Source of the DNA: a virus
Reading direction: 5' to 3' (one strand)
Length of the DNA: 43,801 nt
IMG/VR virus record: IMGVR_UViG_3300030106_005416
Span: 412-44,212 of that record
Shown one piece after another: positions 1-5,786 of the stretch. The notes under the pieces were generated by a model. The model worked only from the letters and a program-made list of their open reading frames with translations, made no database searches and was not told the origin of the DNA. The translations under genes were made by a program, and so were the position numbers. Every line of letters begins with the position of its first letter. Within the stretch, counting starts at the first letter, position 1.

Positions 1-239
1 TTGAGTGCCGCTCTGTCTTGGCGGTCTGCCACCTTCTGTGAAGGTGTTCTCTTCGTCGTCTTACGACGACGCTTCTTTGACTTAGCCTTCTTCGAAGGCT
101 CTGCAACCTCTTCGAGGTTGTTGATGAAGTCCAAAGCTTCTGAAAGAAGCTTGACAGCAAGAGCCTTACGGCTCTTGGTTGGACGGAAGATGGCTTGGTT
201 GGTTGCCTTACGGCAATCGGAGAAATTGAAGTTTGACAT
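1..239 (-). CDS. Small basic protein, partial (C-terminus outside window)
   Basis: This leftward reading frame starts at the ATG complementary to 237-239 and stays open through 79 codons to the window edge. The N-terminal 40 residues look helical (KALAVKLLSEALDFINNLEE), followed by a Lys/Arg-dense stretch at about residues 50-65 (KKAKSKKRRRKTTKR). That tail suggests nucleic-acid binding, as in histone-like or RNA-binding phage proteins, but I recognise no family. It uses CGT, AAG and CTT codons, like the major capsid gene, which may mean high expression. A perfect inverted repeat lies just upstream (246-289) and could control it. The rightward frame over the same bases is treated as a shadow because it is only the complement of this Lys/Arg-rich frame. 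The C-terminus is unknown. Confidence 0.6.
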   Translation of the reverse strand, partial: MSNFNFSDCRKATNQAIFRPTKSRKALAVKLLSEALDFINNLEEVAEPSKKAKSKKRRRKTTKRTPSQKVADRQDRAAL

Positions 240-245
240 GAGATA

Positions 246-289
246 ATGTATTAAATGAAACTCATAGAGTTTCGTTTCATTTAATACAT
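246..289. repeat. 16-bp perfect inverted repeat (operator or hairpin)
   Basis: ATGTATTAAATGAAAC at 246-261 is exactly mirrored by GTTTCATTTAATACAT at 274-289, with a 12-nt spacer. The spacer side offers an alternative hairpin, GAAACTC (257-263) with GAGTTTC (267-273), so two mutually exclusive folds exist. It lies immediately upstream of the leftward start at 239 and just before the structured region at 296-699. It has no U-run, so it fits an operator or leader switch better than a terminator. Confidence 0.7.
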
Positions 290-295
290 ATCTCT

Positions 296-699
296 ACCCT
301 GACAGCTTTTCACTACACTACCTTCGGTAGTAGTAGTGGAAGTAAAAGCTGCTAACACGCTGAGAGATAACAAGTTATCTCCGTAGGTTAGCCATCGTGA
401 AGGGCTTCAGTTTGCCACTTGAATGTCACCCCTGAAAGGGGTGTTGTGGCTCGACTAAGAGTTGAGGTGAGGGATTGTCCCACCCTGACAGACTGCACGT
501 CCCATCCTGCGGTCTCATGCGGTGGTAGAGCTAAACCTACCTAACTGACTGATAGTCAGTAGGTAGCAAAAGCTGGAATCTACAGCGCAACTATCGAAGA
601 TAGTTGGGGTGGGGGGTCTGCTAAGTCGTTTCGGCACGTAGTGCCGACCGCTCTATGATACATATAATCCCCACGGTATATAGAGCTCCCCTCTTTTTT
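296..699 (+). ncRNA. Candidate large structured noncoding RNA
   Basis: No reading frame of useful length covers this stretch, yet it is dense in hairpins. Stems are: 304-310/344-350 with inner 311-316/333-338; 364-370/375-381 (CAAG loop); 414-418/446-450 enclosing 427-432/438-443; 450-456/460-466; 537-542 plus 544-550/554-560 plus 561-566 (13 bp, one bulged A); 589-595/599-605; and 631-637/641-647. A long-range helix CCCACCC (479-485) with GGGTGGG (607-613) closes a multibranched domain. CAGAC (489-493) with GTCTG (616-620) would cross it as a pseudoknot. ACCCTGACAG occurs twice (296-305 and 482-491). G-U pairs in the 450-466 stem favour the + strand. It does not show the conserved blocks I know for tmRNA, RNase P or group I introns. 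A GOLLD- or ROOL-type ornate RNA is possible but unproven. Confidence 0.6.
650..699 (+). terminator. Possible terminator of the structured RNA
   Basis: GCTCTAT (650-656) pairs with ATAGAGC (680-686). A six-T run follows at 694-699 after a 7-nt gap. The long loop and the gap make it weaker than the UUCG terminators later in the window. Confidence 0.35.
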
Positions 700-805
700 C
701 GCAGTGATCTTGAGTTTTTGCCTTCAGAACCAATTTCACACGAAAACATCTAAGCCTTTCGTTTACAGCAACTTAGAATCCTTGCATTAAACTGTTACTA
801 GACTA

Positions 806-836
806 TTGACTTTTAAAAAATTCCTTTATACCTTTA
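806..836 (+). promoter_or_regulatory. Bacteroidota-type promoter with -33 and -7 boxes
   Basis: TTG at 806-808 is followed, after 20 bases, by TACCTTTA at 829-836, matching the Bacteroidota pattern TTG-N19-21-TAnnTTTG. It would start a transcript near 842, just before the small ORF at 856 and the gene at 933. Between the putative terminator (to 699) and this box (700-805) I see no other feature. Confidence 0.55.
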
Positions 837-855
837 CGGTATCGAAGCGATTCAG

Positions 856-936
856 ATGAAGAAAGCAGCCAAAGATGGTTTTTGCGTGTACGCAGATGAG
901 TCCTTTTATTATGGCGCAAGGATAGTAGTATCATGA
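856..936 (+). CDS. 26-aa leader-like small ORF
   Basis: ATG at 856 opens MKKAAKDGFCVYADESFYYG and a further six residues, ending in TGA at 934-936. This overlaps the next start as ATGA (933-936), the coupling pattern seen elsewhere in this phage (15013). It sits directly downstream of a good promoter. No family is recognised. It could be a leader peptide that delivers ribosomes to the gene at 933, or chance. The ATGA junction is the main support. Confidence 0.4.
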   Translation: MKKAAKDGFCVYADESFYYGARIVVS

Positions 937-1220
937 AGGTAAAAAAGAGAGATCCTAAGGTTGGAACGGGTAAAAAGCCCAAGGGATCGGGTCGCAGGCT
1001 CTATACTGACGAGAATCCTAAGGACACAGTAAGGATTAAGTTCGCTACACCTGCTGATGCTCGCGCTACAGTGGCCAAAGTAAAGCGTAGCGGTAAGCCT
1101 TTTGCTAGAAAGATTCAGATATTAACTGTAGGGGAGCAGCGAGCTAAGGTTATGGGTAAAAAAGAGGTAGTTGCCATATTTAAAGCAGGAAAAGAAGCCC
1201 TAAGGCGTAATAGAAAATAA
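933..1220 (+). CDS. Small basic conserved phage protein (KPKGSGRRLYTDENP motif)
   Basis: This is a 95-aa, strongly basic protein. It begins MKVKKRD, the same seven residues that open the protein at 6886. The core KKPKGSGRRLYTDENPKDTV (residues 14-33) resembles a motif I recall from small proteins of other marine viruses, though its function is unknown to me. The C-terminal half is likely helical and Lys-rich. It overlaps the small ORF at 856 by four bases and is followed 14 bases later by the gene at 1235, which has its own TATATTTG box. A virion or nucleic-acid-associated role is an inference from charge and context only. Confidence 0.8.
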   Translation: MKVKKRDPKVGTGKKPKGSGRRLYTDENPKDTVRIKFATPADARATVAKVKRSGKPFARKIQILTVGEQRAKVMGKKEVVAIFKAGKEALRRNRK

Positions 1221-1222
1221 GG

Positions 1223-1230
1223 TATATTTG
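1223..1230 (+). promoter_or_regulatory. TATATTTG -7 box, 4 nt before ATG
   Basis: TATATTTGC is followed by only CTT before the ATG at 1235, leaving 4 nt between the box and the start codon. By the Bacteroidota rule, transcription would begin at or next to the A of the ATG, giving a leaderless mRNA. No TTG -33 element is evident. Confidence 0.6.
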
Positions 1231-1234
1231 CCTT

Positions 1235-3067
1235 ATGAGGACCAAAAAAAAATACGTTCATGGCGGCGCTCATATTCCAAGGCCCGCAAAAAAGGATGAC
1301 GCATTAAAACAAGCAGAAGAAAGATCTTTTTCTGATTACGGTTACGACTTTCTAAGGGCTCTTTCTCAGCCCTTAAATTATATGAGGGAAATAGGCGAGG
1401 GAAACTACCTTCCGAATCAAGCTGAGTTAGAAGCCCGTGGAATTAGCCCTATGGAATCTGTTGCAGCTCTTGCAAATCCTGCCGATCATATTTATGCCGC
1501 CTTAGCAGCTTCAGATATAATTGATGACAAAAACTTTAAAAGTAAAGACGGTGTTTCTTATGGGTCTCCAGGACTTCTTAGTCTTCTTACTGGAAGTTCC
1601 CCACAGAAAGTATCTAAAAATCTAGAAAAATCAATACAAGCTCTTAAAGATGCTGGAATAAAAAGTTTTACAGAGCTCAGGTATAAAGATTTAAGCAAAT
1701 TTCCAGAAGAAGTAAGAAACGCAGCAAAAGATGTTGCTCAAGTAGTAGACAATTCACAAAGATTTTTGTCAGACTTAGCAAAAGAAGTGGGTGAGGGGTC
1801 TTCCGAAAAAATAAACAGGGCTATGGCCAATTATGTGATGGAAAAAAATCCATCAATTATGGCGACTTATGATCCCAATAGCCCTATTGGTAAGAACCCA
1901 TTTCTTCAGTCAATGTTGGACACTGATGCAGAATTGTTTTCTAGAAATTATTTAACGTCTTATCGAGGGGTCGGCGCCAAAGACGCTGATCAAGCTCGTA
2001 AATTTCTAGTAAGCACAAAGGGCTCTGGAGATAGAGCCTTAAACGAGGGGATTTACAGTACTGATGATATTCAGACAGCAATGTCTTATGCTAATCCAGA
2101 AATAAATCCTTTTAGGGGGCCAGGTTCAGATGAATTTTCTGGATTTGTTGGAAAAATTAGACAAACTCCTGCTCAGGGAACTTCTTATCAAGAAATACTA
2201 AGAGATTTGGCTGCCAGAGAAAAAGCAGGATTATCTGGCGGCAGAGGTTTTCAAACAGATGGAGGGGTTAGAGTAATTAGAGACCCGAAAAATATAGAGA
2301 TTGAAGATGTTGTTCCCTTAGATCAAGCAAAAAAACTTACAGGGTCTAATTATTACGGAGGTGATCTAGATGTTACTCCATTTTTTACGAAAAAAGATTT
2401 TAATTATGGAGGCACTTTTAAAATTAAGAAAAAAGCCCAAGGGGGGATGAAGGTCAAAAAGAATGGTGACCCACCCAAAGGATATAGATATGACGCTGAC
2501 GGCTACCTCACCCCAGTAGGTTTTAGTGAGTTTCACGAAGAAGGTGATGGACCTCGTGGTCTTTCTACTGATGCCTTTCTCGCTGGGATTACTGCTGCTG
2601 AATCTAGCTCTTCTCCTACAACCAAGCAGGAGCTTACTGACGTTTTTACTCGAAAAAGAGATTTAAGGAATGCTTTAGGCAGCAGTGCTGGGGGCGCCGC
2701 TCAAGTTATCCCAGGATTCTTTAAGGGTGAAGACACGCAGACCGATCAATATGGATTTATGACCAAGAGAGTAGACGAAGGGGTGTCTGGTGAATCTTCA
2801 TTGAGGCAACAAGCTAAGCAGAACTACGATAGGTATGAAAAAGAGATACCTCAAGAGGTGTGGAATAGTCTTGGGTTGACTCAGGAGGACTTTATGGCTG
2901 GATTCCATTTTGCAGGATCTGGCAGATTTAGGGGTTACATGGCTGATCTTAGAGAGGGTCGCCTTACGCCTCAAGAGTTTTTGGATAAAAAACCTACATC
3001 TGGAAACATGACTATGGGTGAGTATCTCAACAGATTTAGAGAAGGCTCTGCTGCATACAGAGATTAA
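1235..3067 (+). CDS. 610-aa protein with possible ADP-ribosyltransferase-like core
   Basis: The protein starts with a basic segment (RTKKKYVHGG) and a helical N-terminal half. Residues 243-361 resemble an ADP-ribosyltransferase fold as found in polyvalent phage proteins. YRGV (243-246) would be the first strand with its Arg, GIYSTDDIQTAMSYA (272-286) resembles the G-x-[YF]-x-[ST]-DD-x-x-x-A-x-x-Y block, and EIEDVVP (355-361) could supply the catalytic Glu. This is a pattern reading, not a search result. At residue 405 an internal MKVKKNGDPP repeats the opening of other small proteins here, so the C-terminal 206 residues may be a fused or internally started module. The box at 1223 implies leaderless transcription. 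Packaging in the virion as an ejected effector is conceivable but speculative. Confidence 0.7.
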   Translation: MRTKKKYVHGGAHIPRPAKKDDALKQAEERSFSDYGYDFLRALSQPLNYMREIGEGNYLPNQAELEARGISPMESVAALANPADHIYAALAASDIIDDKNFKSKDGVSYGSPGLLSLLTGSSPQKVSKNLEKSIQALKDAGIKSFTELRYKDLSKFPEEVRNAAKDVAQVVDNSQRFLSDLAKEVGEGSSEKINRAMANYVMEKNPSIMATYDPNSPIGKNPFLQSMLDTDAELFSRNYLTSYRGVGAKDADQARKFLVSTKGSGDRALNEGIYSTDDIQTAMSYANPEINPFRGPGSDEFSGFVGKIRQTPAQGTSYQEILRDLAAREKAGLSGGRGFQTDGGVRVIRDPKNIEIEDVVPLDQAKKLTGSNYYGGDLDVTPFFTKKDFNYGGTFKIKKKAQGGMKVKKNGDPPKGYRYDADGYLTPVGFSEFHEEGDGPRGLSTDAFLAGITAAESSSSPTTKQELTDVFTRKRDLRNALGSSAGGAAQVIPGFFKGEDTQTDQYGFMTKRVDEGVSGESSLRQQAKQNYDRYEKEIPQEVWNSLGLTQEDFMAGFHFAGSGRFRGYMADLREGRLTPQEFLDKKPTSGNMTMGEYLNRFREGSAAYRD

Positions 3068-3078
3068 AAAGAAGTCAT

Positions 3079-3086
3079 TATATTTG
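3079..3086 (+). promoter_or_regulatory. TATATTTG -7 box upstream of Met-rich gene
   Basis: TATATTTGC lies 23 nt before the ATG at 3110, so it predicts a short leader of roughly 15-20 nt. It follows directly after the stop of the 610-aa gene. No -33 TTG is visible. Confidence 0.55.
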
Positions 3087-3109
3087 CGTCAAACAACAAA
3101 CAAAAAATT

Positions 3110-3364
3110 ATGGAGCACGGTAACAAAAAAAAGATGCCTGGTGGTGGCATGATGGTCGTTAAAAAAATGCCTGGTGGGGGCCACATGAAAAAGCCCATGG
3201 CCAAAGAAGGCATGAAAAAAGAAATGATGGCCAAAAAAGGCATGAAGATGCCTATGTACATGTACGGGGGTAAAGTCTTTGCAGACAAAGGTGCTATGCT
3301 GAAGGGCATCCTGAAGGATCCACAGCAGAGAGCTATGGCTAGACAGATGCTTAAGGAGGAGTAA
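3110..3364 (+). CDS. Met/Lys/Gly-rich 84-aa protein
   Basis: About 17 of the 84 residues are Met and most of the rest are Lys and Gly. KKMPGGG occurs twice (about residues 7-13 and 18-24) and is followed by several short Lys-Met motifs such as MAKEG and MAKKG. A YGGKVFADKG motif follows at about 52-61, then a helical tail (MARQMLKEE). The composition is real coding sequence rather than a shadow, because promoter, start and stop fit the operon. No family is recognised. Methionine-rich, positively charged sequence could bind nucleic acid, metal or membrane; this is not resolved. A strong AAGGAGG at 3353-3359 overlaps its last codons and points to a gene starting just after it. Confidence 0.7.
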   Translation: MEHGNKKKMPGGGMMVVKKMPGGGHMKKPMAKEGMKKEMMAKKGMKMPMYMYGGKVFADKGAMLKGILKDPQQRAMARQMLKEE

Positions 3365-3366
3365 GC

Positions 3367-3498
3367 TTGAAGAAGCATTACTTCAATCCTAAGAAAAAAA
3401 TAAAAGCTCCCTCAGCGGAGAGAGAGCGAAGACGCTTAAATAATGAAGCTGTCAAAAAATCTGTCACTCGCCGAGGTGACAAAAAGCAACACGGCTAA
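3367..3498 (+). CDS. Possible 43-aa basic protein with TTG start
   Basis: A TTG at 3367 sits 7 nt after AAGGAGG (3353-3359), the clearest Shine-Dalgarno-like site noticed in the window. The frame encodes KKHYFNPKKKIKAPSAERER followed by a Lys/Arg-rich tail, ending at TAA 3496-3498. It overlaps the next gene (start 3443) by 56 bases in another frame. Small basic proteins are typical of this phage, which supports it. Against it are the non-ATG start and the overlap. Translation coupled to the Met-rich gene, whose stop is 3362-3364, is likely if it is real. Confidence 0.4.
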   Translation: MKKHYFNPKKKIKAPSAERERRRLNNEAVKKSVTRRGDKKQHG

Positions 3499-3922
3499 TC
3501 GTCTGGGCATAGACAATACTCCTGATGACTGGGTTACAGCAAATCTGCGGAAAACTGCAGAACATATATTTCAACCTCTTAGGGACGCTTTCAGGTGCCC
3601 TATATACGTGTCGAGCGGCTATCGTTCGGCTGAGCTTAACACTGCTATCGGTGGTTCAAACCGCAGTCAGCATGTGGAAGGAAGAGCACTCGATCTTGAC
3701 GCTGATGTATTTGGACGTTGTAAAAACGGTGAAATCTTCCGCTGGATACTTAACAACCTTACGTTTGATCAACTTATTTGGGAGTTTGGTGATCAAGACA
3801 ATCCTGATTGGGTTCACGTCTCTTATGTTCATGATGGGGTTAATCGTGGTCGGTGCCTCAAAGCTTGTCGGGATGATGAGGGGAAGGTCTACTACGAAGT
3901 GATTTTCGGCAAAGGATTGTAA
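3443..3922 (+). CDS. Peptidase M15-type peptidoglycan hydrolase (probable endolysin)
   Basis: The 159-aa protein carries the M15 (D-Ala-D-Ala carboxypeptidase/VanY-like) zinc motifs. SSGYRS is at 57-62, SQHVEGRALDLD at 75-86 supplies His77 and Asp84, and WVHVS at 123-127 supplies His125. The family cuts peptide cross-links of peptidoglycan. There is no signal peptide or membrane segment, so export would need a holin or virion delivery; no holin is recognised nearby. It sits among small structural genes rather than in a separate lysis cassette. Either lysis or cell-wall opening during entry is possible, and lysis is the usual role for a single-domain M15 enzyme of this size. Confidence 0.88.
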   Translation: MKLSKNLSLAEVTKSNTANRLGIDNTPDDWVTANLRKTAEHIFQPLRDAFRCPIYVSSGYRSAELNTAIGGSNRSQHVEGRALDLDADVFGRCKNGEIFRWILNNLTFDQLIWEFGDQDNPDWVHVSYVHDGVNRGRCLKACRDDEGKVYYEVIFGKGL

Positions 3923-3927
3923 TTGAC

Positions 3928-3935
3928 TATATTTG
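3928..3935 (+). promoter_or_regulatory. TATATTTG -7 box, 4 nt before ATG
   Basis: TATATTTGC with exactly 4 nt to the ATG at 3940, predicting a leaderless message for the small structural protein. A TTG is present at 3917-3919 but is much too close to act as a -33 element. Confidence 0.6.
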
Positions 3936-3939
3936 CATC

Positions 3940-4425
3940 ATGGCTACACTTTCAGTTACAATCAAGGAAAGCATAAAACTCAACGGAAGAGAAAGAGGTA
4001 GTGAGATATCTATGGATGTTTCATCTATTACCCAGGTTATGCACCGTATCGTAAGCCTGCCTGCCGACGGTGGTAGCACGGCTACTCAGACCACAATAGG
4101 CAACTTTAGAACAGCAGTTACCACTGTGGACAGCGGTATGGTAGATGATGATGTTAGATACATTAGAGTTACAAACTTAGATGAGTCTAACCCAATTACT
4201 ATAAACCTTCAGCTGGCAGCAAATGGAGGTGTGGATGCCTCTACAAATGCAAGCTTTCTCTTAGAGGCTGGAAAGACCCTGATACTTAACAAAGCCACAG
4301 GTTTAGCTGCGGTCGATGATGATCAAGCCACAGCCATAACATCACTTGTTGATCTGGAAAGCATCATAGCTATAAACGACAACAATGCTGACGTAGACCT
4401 TGAGGTCTTTGTCGCTAGCGCTTAA
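3940..4425 (+). CDS. Small beta-rich structural protein, paralogue of 15284/15703 products
   Basis: The 161-aa protein has no Cys, is Thr/Ser/Asn-rich and looks mostly beta. It shares an ordered motif set with the proteins at 15284 and 15703: RYIRVTNL (73-80), LLEAGKTLIL (107-116) and DLEVFVA (153-159). The counterparts there are YIRNL, FIPLSPD and IEYGVF. Such proteins in phages are usually head decoration or minor virion components; that role is inferred. It has its own leaderless-type promoter and is closed by a bidirectional-looking hairpin terminator at 4445-4474. Its stop overlaps the end of the leftward regulator gene by four bases. Confidence 0.75.
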   Translation: MATLSVTIKESIKLNGRERGSEISMDVSSITQVMHRIVSLPADGGSTATQTTIGNFRTAVTTVDSGMVDDDVRYIRVTNLDESNPITINLQLAANGGVDASTNASFLLEAGKTLILNKATGLAAVDDDQATAITSLVDLESIIAINDNNADVDLEVFVASA

Positions 4426-4847
4426 TCTTTATTTAGACTTCTGTAAAAGGCCTGGACTAATAGTCGGGCCTTTTGTGTAAGCGCGTATCTCACCCTATAG
4501 TTGTACTTTGTTTCCTCGCGAAATAAATGATCCTCCATAGTGGTAGATGGAGTCATTTTATCAAAGTGTTTGTATAAGTAACCTTCGTTAACTAACGGAA
4601 ATACAATACGTTCGCCTAACTTTTTTTGAGAATAGTTGTAGTCCTCTGAGGCGTACTTAAGAGTAAAAAACTCTAGGTCGTATGCCCAAAGCATAAACAT
4701 CATCTCCCTCTCAAATACGTCTTTCTTTTCGCAGAACTCTATCATGCTCGTTCTCAATCTCTTGAGGTAGTTGTTTTTTACGTACCTTTGATTGAGGTGA
4801 GAAAAGTCTCTAAAAAGCTTTTTTCTTGATACTAAACTTTTAGGCAT
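4422..4847 (-). CDS. Winged-helix (MarR/PadR-like) transcriptional regulator
   Basis: The only complete leftward gene. The 141-aa product has a Lys/Arg-rich N-terminus, a helical region (FMLWAYDLEFFTLKYA, 51-66), and a helix-turn-helix-like segment LGERIVFPLVNEGYLYKHF (77-95). A wing plus C-terminal helix follows (RVRYALTQKARLLVQAFYRS, 118-137), matching the layout of winged-helix regulators, where RVRY-x-LT-x-x-G/A-R is the wing edge. No residue-level family call is made. Its start codon is only 5 bp from the start of the rightward gene at 4853. Its probable -7 box (4870-4877, reverse strand) lies inside that gene. It likely controls its own divergent promoter pair. Confidence 0.65.
   Translation of the reverse strand: MPKSLVSRKKLFRDFSHLNQRYVKNNYLKRLRTSMIEFCEKKDVFEREMMFMLWAYDLEFFTLKYASEDYNYSQKKLGERIVFPLVNEGYLYKHFDKMTPSTTMEDHLFREETKYNYRVRYALTQKARLLVQAFYRSLNKD
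4445..4474 (+). terminator. Rho-independent terminator inside the 3' end of the leftward regulator
   Basis: AAAAGGCC (4445-4452) pairs with GGCCTTTT (4467-4474). An inner GACT (4455-4458) pairs with AGTC (4462-4465). It ends the rightward transcript of the 3940 gene, yet lies within coding sequence of the leftward gene. The flanking A-run and T-run mean it could act in both directions. Confidence 0.8.
4762..4790 (+). promoter_or_regulatory. Rightward promoter TTG-N18-TACCTTTG inside the regulator gene
   Basis: TTG at 4762-4764 and TACCTTTG at 4783-4790 match the host-type Bacteroidota promoter. Transcription would start near 4796, giving a leader of about 57 nt before ATG 4853. It is the likely promoter for 4853 onward, since the terminator at 4445-4474 blocks upstream transcription. 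Confidence 0.5.
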
Positions 4848-4852
4848 TGAAG

Positions 4853-5170
4853 ATGGATATGGACCAATACAAAGGTATGGAAGAAGAGGGCTTTTGGTTT
4901 GAAATGCAACAAATTGCTTTTGCCATCAACCAACTTGTAGAAAAGTATGGTCTTGAGGATAAGGTCATTTCAGCTTTTGTTTTAGGATTGCTAGAACCAG
5001 TCGACGAAGACAACAGCAATATGAAAGCCTTTTTTCACTACAACATTCAGGGCGAAGGAGAGCTAGATATAATTAAAGACTTTATGACTGATTCTTACTC
5101 CCCGCCAGAAGACATAGAAGATACAGACTTAGACGATCTTTTAAACGGGCTGGGCATATCATTAAATTAA
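4853..5170 (+). CDS. Acidic small protein of unknown function
   Basis: From ATG 4853 the product is 105 aa and strongly acidic, ending in an Asp/Glu-rich segment (EDIEDTDLDDLLNGLG). A TTG six bases upstream or the ATG at 4859 could also serve. The middle (about residues 20-50) is helical and hydrophobic (MQQIAFAINQLVEKYGL). No family is recognised. It is the first gene of the rightward unit driven by the promoter at 4762 and is divergent from the winged-helix gene. An acidic DNA-mimic or a partner of the regulator is possible, but this rests only on charge and position. Confidence 0.65.
   Translation: MDMDQYKGMEEEGFWFEMQQIAFAINQLVEKYGLEDKVISAFVLGLLEPVDEDNSNMKAFFHYNIQGEGELDIIKDFMTDSYSPPEDIEDTDLDDLLNGLGISLN
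4870..4877 (-). promoter_or_regulatory. Leftward TACCTTTG -7 box for the regulator
   Basis: Read on the reverse strand, 4877-4870 is TACCTTTG, a perfect TAnnTTTG box 22 nt before the regulator ATG. The nearest reverse TTG (4907-4909) is 29 nt away, so the -33 element is doubtful. Confidence 0.45.
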
Positions 5171-5171
5171 A

Positions 5172-5408
5172 ATGGAAGGACTTATTAGAAAAATTATTAT
5201 CGGAAGAGATCCGAAAGATGCCATGGCGTACTATATCGGCATGAGAGCTGGTTCTGGCCAGGTGTCTGCAATAATTCTTGATGAAGAACATCTATATAAG
5301 CACGGAAAGAAAAGATATCTTGTATATTTGATGCAAGAAAACTCTCAGGTTTTATGGAAGTGTGTGGATGATATGCCGTGCATTATTGAATATGATTGCA
5401 ACTTTTGA
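5172..5408 (+). CDS. 78-aa hypothetical protein
   Basis: Starts one base after the stop of the preceding gene and ends in TGATG overlap with the next (5406-5410), so it is translated as part of that operon. The product alternates short beta-like segments (GLIRKIIIGRDP, VSAIILDE, KRYLVYLM) with charged loops and has two Cys near the C-terminus (about residues 64 and 76). I recognise no family or motif. A TATATTTG at 5323-5330 inside the gene is probably chance. Confidence 0.6.
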   Translation: MEGLIRKIIIGRDPKDAMAYYIGMRAGSGQVSAIILDEEHLYKHGKKRYLVYLMQENSQVLWKCVDDMPCIIEYDCNF

Positions 5409-5782
5409 TGGCTACAACAAATCTTTATACTGGAGGTAACGAGTTTAAGCTTCCTAATGGGAAGTTTTACTCTGGTCCATATCATGTTCACCCATCTAAA
5501 GGTGCTATGGTAGGTGCTTTCCACACTTCAAGAGCTCATGCTAGGCTCACACCAGCAAACGAGCAAGTAGATTTAAAGCTTCAAAAAATTATTCTTCCTA
5601 AGAGTCAGTTTGAACTTTTATCTTCTAATGGTCAGGCTTCACAAATCACTCCAGCCAGAAGACCATCTAGGCCATCTCCATCTCCATCTGCACCTGCACG
5701 AAGACCTAGAAGACAGCCTAGACCTACACCCCCTCCAGCAAGTAACGTGCAAAGACGCACTACTGGATACTCCTCATATTAA
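5408..5782 (+). CDS. Virion-associated-type protein with YHVHPSKG motif and Pro/Arg-rich tail
   Basis: The ATG at 5408, overlapping the upstream stop, gives 124 aa. Residues 5-50 contain LYTGGNEFKLPNGKFYSGPY and then HVHPSKGAMVGAFHTSRAHA. I recall this pattern (a short Tyr/Gly region followed by YH[VI]HP-x-KG-x-MVGA) from small proteins of other marine viruses, without a known function. The C-terminal 45 residues are low-complexity Pro/Arg/Ser (RRPSRPSPSPSAPARRPRRQ) and probably disordered. A structural role is likely but not shown by the sequence. Confidence 0.65.
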   Translation: MATTNLYTGGNEFKLPNGKFYSGPYHVHPSKGAMVGAFHTSRAHARLTPANEQVDLKLQKIILPKSQFELLSSNGQASQITPARRPSRPSPSPSAPARRPRRQPRPTPPPASNVQRRTTGYSSY

Positions 5783-5786
5783 TTAA

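Noticed and set aside
1-246. Rightward frame starting TTG at position 1 (81 aa)
   Set aside because: It is the complement of the leftward Lys/Arg-rich gene and has low-complexity Arg/Leu/Ser content typical of an antisense shadow.
296-699. tmRNA, RNase P RNA or group I intron in the folded region
   Set aside because: No tRNA-like ends, no P4-type conserved blocks and no P7/catalytic-core sequence were found by eye. The region is kept only as an unclassified RNA.
5323-5330. TATATTTG box inside the 5172 gene
   Set aside because: It is followed directly by an in-frame ATG but lies within coding sequence, is not followed by C, and no new gene begins there.
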